A stretch of DNA of 64,000 nucleotides from Rhodocytophaga aerolata (GTDB taxonomy: Bacteria; Bacteroidota; Bacteroidia; Cytophagales; 172606-1), in the NCBI RefSeq assembly GCF_030503435.1, contig NZ_JAUKPO010000002.1, forward strand, positions 539,833-603,832, written 5' to 3'. The translations under genes were made by a program, and so were the position numbers. Shown in pieces: positions 28,544-36,947 of this stretch; the first letter of the stretch is position 1, and every line of letters starts with the position of its first letter. Below the pieces are notes generated by a model, which did no database searches, was not told the DNA's origin, and saw only the letters and a program-made list of their open reading frames with translations.

Positions 28544-29248
28544 ATGAATAAACTATTAGTCATAACCGGCGGCACGAAAGGAATTGGGCGGTCTATTATT
28601 GAATTATTTGCACAAAATGGATTTGATATTGCCACCTGTGCCCGCAATGAAAAAGATCTGGAACAATTGAAAAAGGAAGTAGAGGCTTCCTTCCAGGTAA
28701 CTATTTTTACACAGAAAGCAGATTTATCTAACAAGCCGGAGGTAGAGAAATTTTCCGCTTTTGTAAAAAGATTAAACAGAAAGATAGATGTATTAGTAAA
28801 TAATGCTGGTTACTTCATTCCAGGCCAGATTCACAACGAACCGGAAGGCACCCTGGAGAGCATGATAAATATTCATGTATACAGTGCTTATTACCTAACC
28901 CGGCAGTTGATTGACAACATGATAGAGAATAAAGATGGCTATATCGTAAATATGTGTTCTATTGCCAGTATTATGGCTTACTCCAATGGTGGCTCTTATT
29001 CAGTAGCCAAATTTGCTCTCTACGGCATGACGAAAGTTCTTCGCGAAGAAATGAAACCGCACGGCATCCGGGTTACCGCTATACTTCCCGGAGCCACCCT
29101 TACCGCCAGCTGGGAAGGTGTAGATTTACCAGCCGAACGGTTTATAAAACCAGAAGACGTAGCCCAGGCAGTATATGGGGCGTATGCTATGTCGAAGCAA
29201 TCCGTGATAGAAGAAATCATTATCCGTCCGCAATTGGGAGATCTGTAA
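28544..29248 (+). CDS. Short-chain dehydrogenase/reductase
   Basis: A 234-residue classical SDR with a Rossmann fold, cytosolic. The coenzyme motif TGGTKGIG is at 8-15 and NNAG at 86-89. The catalytic pair is Tyr152 and Lys156 (SYSVAKFAL), with a Ser at ~139. Arg35 and Asn36 just after strand 2 (CARNEKD) suggest an NADP(H) preference. Such SDRs reduce carbonyl compounds; the substrate cannot be predicted, although FabG-like and sepiapterin-reductase-like enzymes share the form. It is 50 bp upstream of ispG on the same strand and may be co-transcribed. Confidence 0.9.
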   Translation: MNKLLVITGGTKGIGRSIIELFAQNGFDIATCARNEKDLEQLKKEVEASFQVTIFTQKADLSNKPEVEKFSAFVKRLNRKIDVLVNNAGYFIPGQIHNEPEGTLESMINIHVYSAYYLTRQLIDNMIENKDGYIVNMCSIASIMAYSNGGSYSVAKFALYGMTKVLREEMKPHGIRVTAILPGATLTASWEGVDLPAERFIKPEDVAQAVYGAYAMSKQSVIEEIIIRPQLGDL

Positions 29249-29298
29249 GAACATTTTTATCTGGATTTAGGTTAACTTAGCAAGTATTATCTCTTACA

Positions 29299-31302
29299 AT
29301 GACACTTACTACTTCTGATATTTCGCAACTAAACACCAGGTATTGCAACTCTCTTACGCAATACTCCCGCCGGCAGACTATAGATGTACACATAGGCGAT
29401 ATTCCTCTGGGAAGCAATTATCCAATCCGGGTACAATCCATGACCACTATCGACACCATGGATACCATGGGCTCTGTTGAGCAAAGCATCCGGATGATTG
29501 AGGCAGGTTGCGAATATGTGCGTATTACGGCTCCCAGTGTGAAAGAAGCGCAGAATCTGGAAAACATCCGCAAAGAACTCCGGAAGAGAGGTTATAAAAC
29601 TCCACTGATAGCCGATATACATTTTACGCCTAATGCCGCTGAATTGGCTGCCAGACTGGTAGAAAAAGTACGGATTAATCCGGGAAACTATGCAGATAAA
29701 AAACGGTTTGAAGTAATAGATTATACCGAAGCAGGCTACCAGGCCGAATTAGAAAGAATCCGCGAGCGGTTTATTCCCCTGGTAAAAATCTGCAAAGAAT
29801 ACGGCACCGCCATGCGCATTGGCACCAATCACGGCTCATTGTCCGACCGTATTCTGAGCCGCTATGGCGATACGCCACTCGGAATGGTAGAATCGGCTCT
29901 GGAATTTTTGCGGATTTGCGAAGATCTGAAGTATTATAACATAGTGCTTTCCATGAAAGCCAGCAATACACAGGTAATGGTACAAGCGTACCGCTTACTC
30001 GTGCAGAAACTGGATAAAGAAGGTTTCAAACCGTATCCTTTGCACTTAGGTGTAACCGAAGCCGGCGAAGCAGAAGATGGCCGGATAAAATCGGCTGTGG
30101 GTATCGGCACCTTGCTGGAAGATGGCCTGGGCGATACCGTGCGTGTTTCCCTTACAGAAGAACCAGAACTAGAGGCCCCGGTAGCCAAAGCTTTAATAGA
30201 CCGTTATACCAACCGGGCTTCCTTACAAAAACCCATAGCTCCGGTAGAAGCCTCCCCTATTAACCCATTCCAATACTTCCGGAGAAATACGCTGGAAGTA
30301 CTAAATATTGGCGGACATAATGTGCCGAGAGTAGTTGCCGATTATTCTGCCATAGAAAACATCCAGATAGAAGACTTAAAAGGGATTGGGCATTTTTATT
30401 TGCCACTGCCAGATAAATGGCGGATGAATGACCTGGGAGCCGATTTTATCTATACTGGCACCAACAAAATATCGTTCATGCTGCCCAATGGCTTGAAAGA
30501 AATCACTGATTACAATTTATGGAAGGATATTGCTGATAAAGTTCATACGTTTCCGCTGTTCACACCCGGACAATACATGCAGCAATCTGCTAAACACGGA
30601 AGCCTTAACTTTCTAAAACTAACCATTGGAGAGCTAACGGATACATTGCTGAATCAGATAAAGCATGATGCTACATTGGTATTACTTATAGATACCTATA
30701 ATGAACATGCCATGCCTGAGCTGCGCCGCTTGTTCTTTACACTGATTGAAGAAGAAATCCAGTCGCCAGTGATTATTATGCGTCAGTTTCCGCTTTTAAC
30801 GAACGATATGCTTCAACTGTATGCAGCTACGGATGTAGGAGGCTTATTAATTGATGGCCTGGGAGATGGCGTAATGCTTGGCACTGCCCTGCTAGCCTTA
30901 GCCGATAAGCAGGAATTAGTAAAATTGCTAACCAGATATAATCAGACGGCTTTTGGCATTCTACAGGCGGCTCGCACCCGGATGTCGAAGACCGAATACA
31001 TTTCCTGCCCTTCCTGCGGCCGTACCTTGTTCGACCTACAGGAAACTACCGCCATGATCCGTAAGCGAACCGACCATTTGAAAGGCGTAAAAATCGGCAT
31101 TATGGGGTGTATTGTGAATGGCCCTGGCGAAATGGCCGATGCAGATTATGGCTACGTAGGCGTTGGCAAAGGAAAAATTGCGTTGTACCGTGGCCAAAAT
31201 GTAATAAAAAAAGCAGTACCTGCCGAAAAAGCAGTAGATGAGTTGATAGAGCTTATCCGCGAAGATGGCAACTGGCTGGAACCTGAAGCATTGGAACAAT
31301 AG
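29299..31302 (+). CDS. ispG: 4-hydroxy-3-methylbut-2-en-1-yl diphosphate synthase, long form
   Basis: A 667-residue IspG (GcpE), the [4Fe-4S] enzyme that makes HMBPP from MEcPP in the MEP isoprenoid pathway. Bacterial IspG is usually about 370-400 residues. This one has the extra central domain (~290-560) between the TIM barrel and the Fe-S domain, as known in Bacteroidota, Chlamydiae and plants. Cluster ligands visible are Cys570 and Cys573 (SCPSCGRT), Cys604 (IMGCIVNGPGE) and Glu611. The N-terminal barrel shows PIRVQSMTT and ADIHFTP. The start is ATG 29299. It is downstream of an SDR gene and followed 103 bp later by a small membrane protein gene. Confidence 0.96.
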   Translation: MTLTTSDISQLNTRYCNSLTQYSRRQTIDVHIGDIPLGSNYPIRVQSMTTIDTMDTMGSVEQSIRMIEAGCEYVRITAPSVKEAQNLENIRKELRKRGYKTPLIADIHFTPNAAELAARLVEKVRINPGNYADKKRFEVIDYTEAGYQAELERIRERFIPLVKICKEYGTAMRIGTNHGSLSDRILSRYGDTPLGMVESALEFLRICEDLKYYNIVLSMKASNTQVMVQAYRLLVQKLDKEGFKPYPLHLGVTEAGEAEDGRIKSAVGIGTLLEDGLGDTVRVSLTEEPELEAPVAKALIDRYTNRASLQKPIAPVEASPINPFQYFRRNTLEVLNIGGHNVPRVVADYSAIENIQIEDLKGIGHFYLPLPDKWRMNDLGADFIYTGTNKISFMLPNGLKEITDYNLWKDIADKVHTFPLFTPGQYMQQSAKHGSLNFLKLTIGELTDTLLNQIKHDATLVLLIDTYNEHAMPELRRLFFTLIEEEIQSPVIIMRQFPLLTNDMLQLYAATDVGGLLIDGLGDGVMLGTALLALADKQELVKLLTRYNQTAFGILQAARTRMSKTEYISCPSCGRTLFDLQETTAMIRKRTDHLKGVKIGIMGCIVNGPGEMADADYGYVGVGKGKIALYRGQNVIKKAVPAEKAVDELIELIREDGNWLEPEALEQ

Positions 31303-31405
31303 CCAGAGGCTGATTTATTTTCAGTTTACATAACTTTTACCACCATCCTATTGTTACTTAATAGGCAGTATATCAGTTGTTAATCAACCAAAACCAACTA
31401 CATTC

Positions 31406-31585
31406 ATGAGCAAAGTAAAAGAGTATTTCCGTGTGGGCGAGGTGTTCGGCTACTTCTTTCGAAAAAAAGATCCTAGCCGTCCGACTAATTTTAATCTGCG
31501 GATGATGCACGGAATCAATAAGATTTCCATCGTCATGTTTTTACTAGGTATCGTTTTTATCATTATAAAAAAGCTTTTTGCTTGA
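31406..31585 (+). CDS. Small membrane protein, DUF6728-like
   Basis: A 59-residue protein. The first ~30 residues are charged and aromatic (KEYFRVGEVFGYFFRKKDPS), then NFNLRMMHGINKI leads into one membrane helix (ISIVMFLLGIVFIIIKKLF). From memory, this layout matches the small Bacteroidota family DUF6728, whose function is unknown. The ATG is preceded by an AT-rich sequence without a Shine-Dalgarno site, as for its neighbours, and a hairpin follows the stop. Its position 103 bp after ispG suggests it may be expressed together with it. Confidence 0.7.
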   Translation: MSKVKEYFRVGEVFGYFFRKKDPSRPTNFNLRMMHGINKISIVMFLLGIVFIIIKKLFA

Positions 31586-31614
31586 TTATACTTGTTTTCG
31601 CATTAAATTTACAG

Positions 31615-31648
31615 AACCTATTGAGCCTTTTGCCTGATAGGTTTTTTT
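31615..31648 (+). terminator. Probable intrinsic terminator
   Basis: AACCTAT (31615-31621) pairs with ATAGGTT (31637-31643), followed by a run of T to 31648. The stem is only 7 bp and the loop 15 nt, so this is weaker than the other terminators here. Confidence 0.55.
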
Positions 31649-31678
31649 ATGTTCAACTTTTAGTTAGTAGAAACCAAC

Positions 31679-32011
31679 ATGAGAAAAACTTACCGAAGTT
31701 TACTCCTTGTTTCCTCTTTGTTAATACTGCTGTCATGTAGCAAAGAAGACGTAGGTCCGCAGACAGGAGACCTCAAAATATATATTAATGTTTTGGATGC
31801 CACCTGGACATTATATTATGAACTGTATACGGAAGGCTCTTTAGCTACCAGAATGGTGGTTTCTCCTTTAAGAGAGGGAGAGGTAACGGTAAGGTCCAGT
31901 ACTCCTTTCTATATAAGGGATCTGAATGCAGGGAATTATATATTGTCCATTGGAGGAAGTACCAGATCTGTGCAAGTAACAGGCGGACGTGAACGGGAAT
32001 ATAGATTTTAA
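31679..32011 (+). CDS. Hypothetical small lipoprotein
   Basis: A 110-residue protein with a lipoprotein signal (LLLVSSLLILLSC, acylated Cys at ~20). A compact beta-sandwich-like domain follows, with alternating hydrophobic strands (LKIYINVLDATWTLYYELY) and a repeated-sounding RDLNAGNYILSI segment similar to carboxypeptidase-regulatory-like or prealbumin folds. No function assigned. It is 18 bp upstream of the MmcQ/YjbR-type gene on the same strand. Confidence 0.6.
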   Translation: MRKTYRSLLLVSSLLILLSCSKEDVGPQTGDLKIYINVLDATWTLYYELYTEGSLATRMVVSPLREGEVTVRSSTPFYIRDLNAGNYILSIGGSTRSVQVTGGREREYRF

Positions 32012-32029
32012 CTACAAACAATCATACCC

Positions 32030-32377
32030 TTGAATATAGAAGAATTCAGAGACTGCTGTTTACAGAAAAAAGGCGTTACTGAAGAAATGCCTTTTGGTGA
32101 GTATACGTTATGTTTTAAAGTAGGAGGCAAAATTTTTGCCCTTACCGATATAGAAAGCAAACCCCTCAGCTTTAATGTAAAATGTGACCCTGACAAAGCC
32201 GTAACCCTGCGTGAACAATACGATTCCGTAAAACCGGGTTACCACATGAATAAAAAACACTGGAACACCATTATAGCCGATGGTTCCGTAAACAGACAAT
32301 TATTGCAAGAATGGATTGATCATTCCTATGACCTGGTGGTGGCTTCTCTTCCAAAATCTCAACGGCAGAGTTTATAG
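32030..32377 (+). CDS. MmcQ/YjbR family protein
   Basis: A 115-residue protein of the MmcQ/YjbR family (CyaY-like fold, DNA-binding inferred for some members, function poorly defined). It starts at TTG 32030. This start is chosen because it gives the conserved family N-terminus MNIEEFRDCCL, directly followed by KKGVTEEMPFGE, and no ATG is available nearby. Also seen are the conserved KVGGKIFAL, FNVKCDPDKA, GYHMNKKHWNT and WIDHSYDLVV segments. Length matches the family (about 115-120). It probably shares a transcript with the small lipoprotein upstream. Confidence 0.9.
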   Translation: MNIEEFRDCCLQKKGVTEEMPFGEYTLCFKVGGKIFALTDIESKPLSFNVKCDPDKAVTLREQYDSVKPGYHMNKKHWNTIIADGSVNRQLLQEWIDHSYDLVVASLPKSQRQSL

Positions 32378-32585
32378 GCAAATCATCAATCTATCAGGTT
32401 TGTAAGGAGTATTCTGGTAGCTGATCACAACCCGGATTGCTATTTCCCGTGCAAAGCTGATAATATCTTTGCTATACATTATACTGGATATTCTCTGCAA
32501 AATCATTTTATTTTAGAAAACATATTCTAATTTTATTGCCACAAGCTAAACAGCATTTTGTGGCCTTATAAACTATACAGCTTTC

Positions 32586-34316
32586 ATGGAAACAGCAATC
32601 CGATCCAAAATTGATACCTGGCTCACAGGTAATTACGACGACGATACTAAAAAAGAAATTCAGCAGTTGCTGGATGCCGGCAATGAAACCGAACTATCCG
32701 ATGCCTTTTATAAAGCCTTAGAATTTGGTACTGGCGGTTTACGCGGCACTATTGGCGTAGGGTCTAACCGGATGAACAAATACACCGTAGGCATGGCTAC
32801 TCAGGGGTTGGCAAATTACCTGAAACAAAGTTTTCCTGGCGAGCAGATCAAAGTAGCCATTGCCCACGACAGCCGCAATAAAAGCGATTATTTTGCCCGC
32901 ATTACAGCCGATGTATTTTCTGCCAATGGGTTTAAAGTATATTTCTTCAAAGAGCTTCGCCCAACACCAGAGCTTTCTTTTGCTGTACGTCACCTAGGTT
33001 GCCATAGTGGGGTAGTTATTACAGCTTCTCATAACCCGAAAGAATACAACGGTTACAAAGCCTACTGGAATGATGGCGCCCAGATGATCTCTCCACACGA
33101 TAAAAATGTAATTAAAGAAGTAGAGAAAATTCAGTCGGTAGATGAGGTAAAATTCAACCGGGTAGAATCAAACATAGAACTGATAGGCGAAGAAATAGAT
33201 AAGGTGTATATAGATAAGATTTTATCGCTGTCTATCTCTAAAGAGGCCATCAAGCGGCAGAAAGACCTGAAAATTGTTTTTACCCCTATTCACGGAACTG
33301 GCATTACCCTGGTACCCAACGTACTGGAGAAAATGGGCTTTACTAATGTTACGGTTGTACAGGAGCAAGCAACACCCGATGGTAATTTCCCAACCGTGGT
33401 ATACCCAAATCCAGAGGAAAAAGAAGCCATGAGCCTGGCCGTGAAAAAAGCTGAAGAACTCGATGCTGACCTGGTAATGGCCACTGACCCTGACTCCGAC
33501 CGGGTAGGTATTGCCGTAAAAAACCATCATGGCAAGTTCCAGCTTATGAATGGCAACCAGACTGGCAGCTTACTAATTTACTATATGCTGCGTGCCTGGA
33601 AAGAAGCCGGTAAGATCACTGGGAAGGAATATGTAGTAAAAACTATTGTAACTACTGACCTGATTGATAAAATGGCCGAATCATTCGGTGTAGAATGTTT
33701 TAATACATTAACTGGCTTTAAATACATTGCCGGCATTATCCGGGAGTTGGAAGGTAAAAAGCAATTTATTGCCGGAGGGGAAGAAAGCTATGGATACTTA
33801 GTGGGTGATTTTGTGCGGGATAAAGATGCTATTGTCTCCTGCGCCATGATTGCTGAACTGGTAGCTTATGCCAAAGATAAAGGAGTGAGTTTGTTTGACA
33901 TGCTAATGGAAATGTATCAGCAATACGGCTGCTACTATGAAACCCTGGTTTCGCTAACCAAAAAAGGCATGACCGGCGCCCAGGAAATTAAGCAGATGAT
34001 GACGGATTTGCGGAACAACCCACCTAAAACTATCAACGGCTCTCCCCTGGTAGCTTTACTGGATTATGATAACAGGGTAAAGACTGATATTCAGACTGGC
34101 AAAACTTCCCCTATGGAGTTTGAAAAATCCAACGTGTTACAGTTTATTACAGCTGATGGCAGCAAAATTTCTGCCCGTCCGTCCGGTACTGAACCCAAGA
34201 TTAAATTCTACTTCAGCGTAAATGCGCCGCTAACCAATAAAGAAGATTTTGATAAGGTAATGGTGCAGCTGGATGAGAAAGTAAAATCCATCGTGAATGA
34301 AATGAATCTGAAGTAG
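32586..34316 (+). CDS. Phosphoglucomutase/phosphomannomutase
   Basis: A 576-residue alpha-D-phosphohexomutase, cytosolic, interconverting hexose 1- and 6-phosphates for glycogen and envelope sugar synthesis. The active-site serine that carries phosphate is Ser148 (TASHNPKEYNGYK). The metal loop is DPDSDRVG near residue 300, the sugar-binding loop GGEESYGY is near 397 and the phosphate-binding loop RPSGTEPKIKFY is near 535. Size and GTGGLRGTIG at the N-terminus fit the bacterial PgcA/ManB-like long subgroup. It is monocistronic with a terminator following the stop. Confidence 0.95.
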   Translation: METAIRSKIDTWLTGNYDDDTKKEIQQLLDAGNETELSDAFYKALEFGTGGLRGTIGVGSNRMNKYTVGMATQGLANYLKQSFPGEQIKVAIAHDSRNKSDYFARITADVFSANGFKVYFFKELRPTPELSFAVRHLGCHSGVVITASHNPKEYNGYKAYWNDGAQMISPHDKNVIKEVEKIQSVDEVKFNRVESNIELIGEEIDKVYIDKILSLSISKEAIKRQKDLKIVFTPIHGTGITLVPNVLEKMGFTNVTVVQEQATPDGNFPTVVYPNPEEKEAMSLAVKKAEELDADLVMATDPDSDRVGIAVKNHHGKFQLMNGNQTGSLLIYYMLRAWKEAGKITGKEYVVKTIVTTDLIDKMAESFGVECFNTLTGFKYIAGIIRELEGKKQFIAGGEESYGYLVGDFVRDKDAIVSCAMIAELVAYAKDKGVSLFDMLMEMYQQYGCYYETLVSLTKKGMTGAQEIKQMMTDLRNNPPKTINGSPLVALLDYDNRVKTDIQTGKTSPMEFEKSNVLQFITADGSKISARPSGTEPKIKFYFSVNAPLTNKEDFDKVMVQLDEKVKSIVNEMNLK

Positions 34317-34341
34317 TCTTGCGCTACTATATTTTTAACCG

Positions 34342-34377
34342 AAGCCTGTGAGATGTAAATAAACTCACAGGCTTTTT
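34342..34377. terminator. Bidirectional intrinsic terminator
   Basis: AAGCCTGTGAG (34342-34352) and CTCACAGGCTT (34364-34374) form a perfect 11-bp stem followed by TTT. It lies between the convergent phosphoglucomutase and feoB genes. Confidence 0.85.
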
Positions 34378-34387
34378 AGTCTAAGCT

Positions 34388-36514
34388 TTACTTGAGCAAA
34401 TTGTATACTACAAAAGCAGAGACATAGGCCAAGGCAGTCATATAGAATAGCTGAATCATAGGCCACTTCCAGCCTTTGGTTTCGCGGTGCACAATAGCCA
34501 AGGTGCTCATACATTGCATGGCAAAGGCATAAAAAATCAGCAGCGAAAAAGCCAAAGCAGGCGTGTATACAGGTAATCCTGTATCGGCATGGGTTTCTTT
34601 CAGCATCCGCTCTTTAATGGTTTCTGTATCTTCAGTATCACTGCCTACACTATAGATCGTAGACAATGTACCTACAAATACTTCTCTTGCTGCAAATGAA
34701 GTAAGTAAGGCAATACCTATTTTCCAATCGTAGCCCAGGGGCTTAATAACAGGTTCCATCCACTTACCAAAATGCCCGGCATAGGAATATTCCAGCTTAC
34801 GGGAGGCAACTTCATTAGCTAGCGCTTCTTCGGTTAAATACGGTTTTTCGGTTTTTATTTCTGCCTCTGCCCTCTCCATTTTATCTGACGGTCCATACGA
34901 AGCCATTACCCAGAGCACAATAGAAATAGCTATAATAATTTTCCCAGCTTCTAGTACGAAAGCTTTTACTTTTTCAATAATAGTTATACCTACATTTCCC
35001 CAACGCGGCATTTTATATACTGGCACTTCCATAATTAAGAAGCTTCTGCCTTTCGCTTTCAGAATCACTTTCATGAGCAAAGCTGAAAAAATAGCGGCGA
35101 GGAAACCCAATAAATACATGGCCATTAAGGCAATACCCTGCAAATTCAGAAATCCTGCAACGGTAGTATCTGGTACGACGAGTGCGATAAGAATAGTATA
35201 GATAGGAATACGGGCCGAGCAGCTCATCAGGGGAGTTACCATAATAGTAATAAGCCGGTCTTTCCAGTTATCAATGTTACGGGTAGCCATAATAGCTGGT
35301 ACTGCACACGCCATACCTGACATAAGCGGAACGACACTTTTGCCATTTAAGCCAAACTTACGCATCCACTTATCCATTAGAACCACCACACGGGCCATAT
35401 ACCCTGACTCTTCCAGGATGGCTATAAAGGCAAACAGAATGGCAATCTGCGGAACAAAAATAAGGATACCCCCAATACCGGCAATAAGGCCGTCTGTCAG
35501 CAAACTTACCAGCATACTTTCAGGTAAAACAGATTGCAGGTATTCATTCAGTGCGGCTATACCGCCATCTATCAGATCTTGCGGATAACTGGCCCAGGCA
35601 AAAATGGCCTGAAACATTAAGAGAAGAACCGTAAAAAACACCACATATCCCCAAAATGGGTGCAGGAGTACTTTGTCTATCTTGGTGCTTAGGTCTTCTT
35701 TCTCTTCTTTTTGTTCTTCTCGTATGGCCTGCCCAATAAGTTCGTCTATGCGTTCGTAGCGGGCTATGGTTTCTTTGGCCTGTAGCAGGGAATGTTTGAA
35801 GTTATATTTCTGGCGGAGCTGTTCTATCTGCTCTTTTTCACTCAGACTTAAAAATGGCAGGCTTTCTGCCTGGTGGGCATATTGAATAGCTAAATAATCA
35901 TTGTGTACACCAAATACATCCTTAATCTGGCCTACTACTTCCGGGGCAAATATGCTGGCATCAATAAAGCTATGCACTTTGCCATTTGTTACCTCTTTTG
36001 TGGCAGGAATGTGTTGAGCAATCGTATTTTTTAAATCCGCTATCCCTTCTCCGGTCCGGGCATTAATGGCTACTACCGGAACCTGTAACTTCTTTTGGAG
36101 TAGGCTTTTATCTATATTAATACCTGAATCTTTCGCTACATCCAGCATATTCAGCGCCAGTATCACTGGTAAGCCCAAGTCTCGAATCTCAGTAAATAGC
36201 AGTAGGTTTCTTTTTAAACTGGCCGCATCTACTACTACCACTACCATATCCGGATACGATTTATCCTTTGGATTGGCCATAATATCCATAACCACCCGTT
36301 CGTCCAGAGATTTGGGATATAAACTATACGTACCAGGAAGATCTATAATTTGTACAGAAGTAGTGGGGGTAATAGGACATATCCCTGTTTTCTTATCCAC
36401 CGTAACGCCTGGAAAATTACCTACTTTTTGATTTAAGCCAGTAAGCTGGTTAAATAAAGAAGATTTTCCGGAGTTAGGATTCCCTACAAGTGCAATTTTG
36501 GCATATGTTTTCAA
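34388..36514 (-). CDS. feoB: Ferrous iron transporter FeoB
   Basis: A 708-residue Fe(II) importer of the inner membrane. The N-terminal G domain has G1 GNPNSGKS (11-18), a DLPGTYSL G3 (~58) and LNMLD G4 (~122). A helical segment follows, then the membrane part with the Gate regions (VPLMSGMACAVPAIMATR, ~390) and a C-terminal helix bundle. The start codon is TTG at 36514: it yields MKTYAKIALVGNPN, the normal spacing to the G1 loop, and no in-frame ATG lies upstream. FeoA is 62 bp upstream on the same strand, making a standard feoAB operon. Confidence 0.95.
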   Translation of the reverse strand: MKTYAKIALVGNPNSGKSSLFNQLTGLNQKVGNFPGVTVDKKTGICPITPTTSVQIIDLPGTYSLYPKSLDERVVMDIMANPKDKSYPDMVVVVVDAASLKRNLLLFTEIRDLGLPVILALNMLDVAKDSGINIDKSLLQKKLQVPVVAINARTGEGIADLKNTIAQHIPATKEVTNGKVHSFIDASIFAPEVVGQIKDVFGVHNDYLAIQYAHQAESLPFLSLSEKEQIEQLRQKYNFKHSLLQAKETIARYERIDELIGQAIREEQKEEKEDLSTKIDKVLLHPFWGYVVFFTVLLLMFQAIFAWASYPQDLIDGGIAALNEYLQSVLPESMLVSLLTDGLIAGIGGILIFVPQIAILFAFIAILEESGYMARVVVLMDKWMRKFGLNGKSVVPLMSGMACAVPAIMATRNIDNWKDRLITIMVTPLMSCSARIPIYTILIALVVPDTTVAGFLNLQGIALMAMYLLGFLAAIFSALLMKVILKAKGRSFLIMEVPVYKMPRWGNVGITIIEKVKAFVLEAGKIIIAISIVLWVMASYGPSDKMERAEAEIKTEKPYLTEEALANEVASRKLEYSYAGHFGKWMEPVIKPLGYDWKIGIALLTSFAAREVFVGTLSTIYSVGSDTEDTETIKERMLKETHADTGLPVYTPALAFSLLIFYAFAMQCMSTLAIVHRETKGWKWPMIQLFYMTALAYVSAFVVYNLLK

Positions 36515-36576
36515 GAAGCAAAAATCAATTCAGAAAGATTGGGTAAAACTCAACAAAAGTTGCCAGGCAATATGCC

Positions 36577-36807
36577 TTATCTAATCATAATAGTGGCTGC
36601 TTCATCCTTGCGCAACGAAAGCGCATAGCCAGAAACTTTAATACAAACAGGCCCGCCAAAAGGTGTTTTGTTACTCATTTTTACTTCCGTACCAGGCAAA
36701 CACCCCATTTCCAGCAGTTTTAATGACATATCTTCATCCTGAAAACAACAAATTACCCCTTTTTCACCTATACTCATATCTGCTATGCTCTTTTGCGGAT
36801 GGGCCAT
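36577..36807 (-). CDS. feoA: Ferrous iron transport accessory protein FeoA
   Basis: A 76-residue SH3-like cytosolic protein that supports FeoB. Typical FeoA features are SIGEKGVICCF at the start, LLEMGCLPGTEVKMSNK in the centre, and KVSGYALSLRKDEAATIMI at the end. Length fits (about 75-80). It is the first gene of the pair with feoB. No Fur box could be identified with confidence in the 140 bp upstream. Confidence 0.95.
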   Translation of the reverse strand: MAHPQKSIADMSIGEKGVICCFQDEDMSLKLLEMGCLPGTEVKMSNKTPFGGPVCIKVSGYALSLRKDEAATIMIR

Positions 36808-36905
36808 TGTATTAGCTTATTTAGATTCATTATAAACAACGCAATTTACGTGCAAAGCAGTTCTGTTGCAAAAAAATATGTTTTTATTTTATAGAAGGAA
36901 ATTGG

Positions 36906-36936
36906 CACCTAACAGGTTTCTAAAATCTGTTAGGTG
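36906..36936 (-). terminator. Hairpin after murF-alr gene
   Basis: CACCTAACAG (36906-36915) and CTGTTAGGTG (36927-36936) form a 10-bp perfect stem that extends inward to 14 bp with one G-T pair. It lies 11 bases beyond the murF-alr stop on the minus strand. A strong T-run on that strand is missing, so it may be a weak terminator or an mRNA-end stabiliser. Confidence 0.6.
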
Positions 36937-36947
36937 ATGTCTCTGTA

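Noticed and set aside
29299..31302. IspG looked oversized and suggested a mis-annotated or fused gene
   Set aside because: The extra central domain is the known long-form IspG; all three Cys ligands and Glu611 are present.
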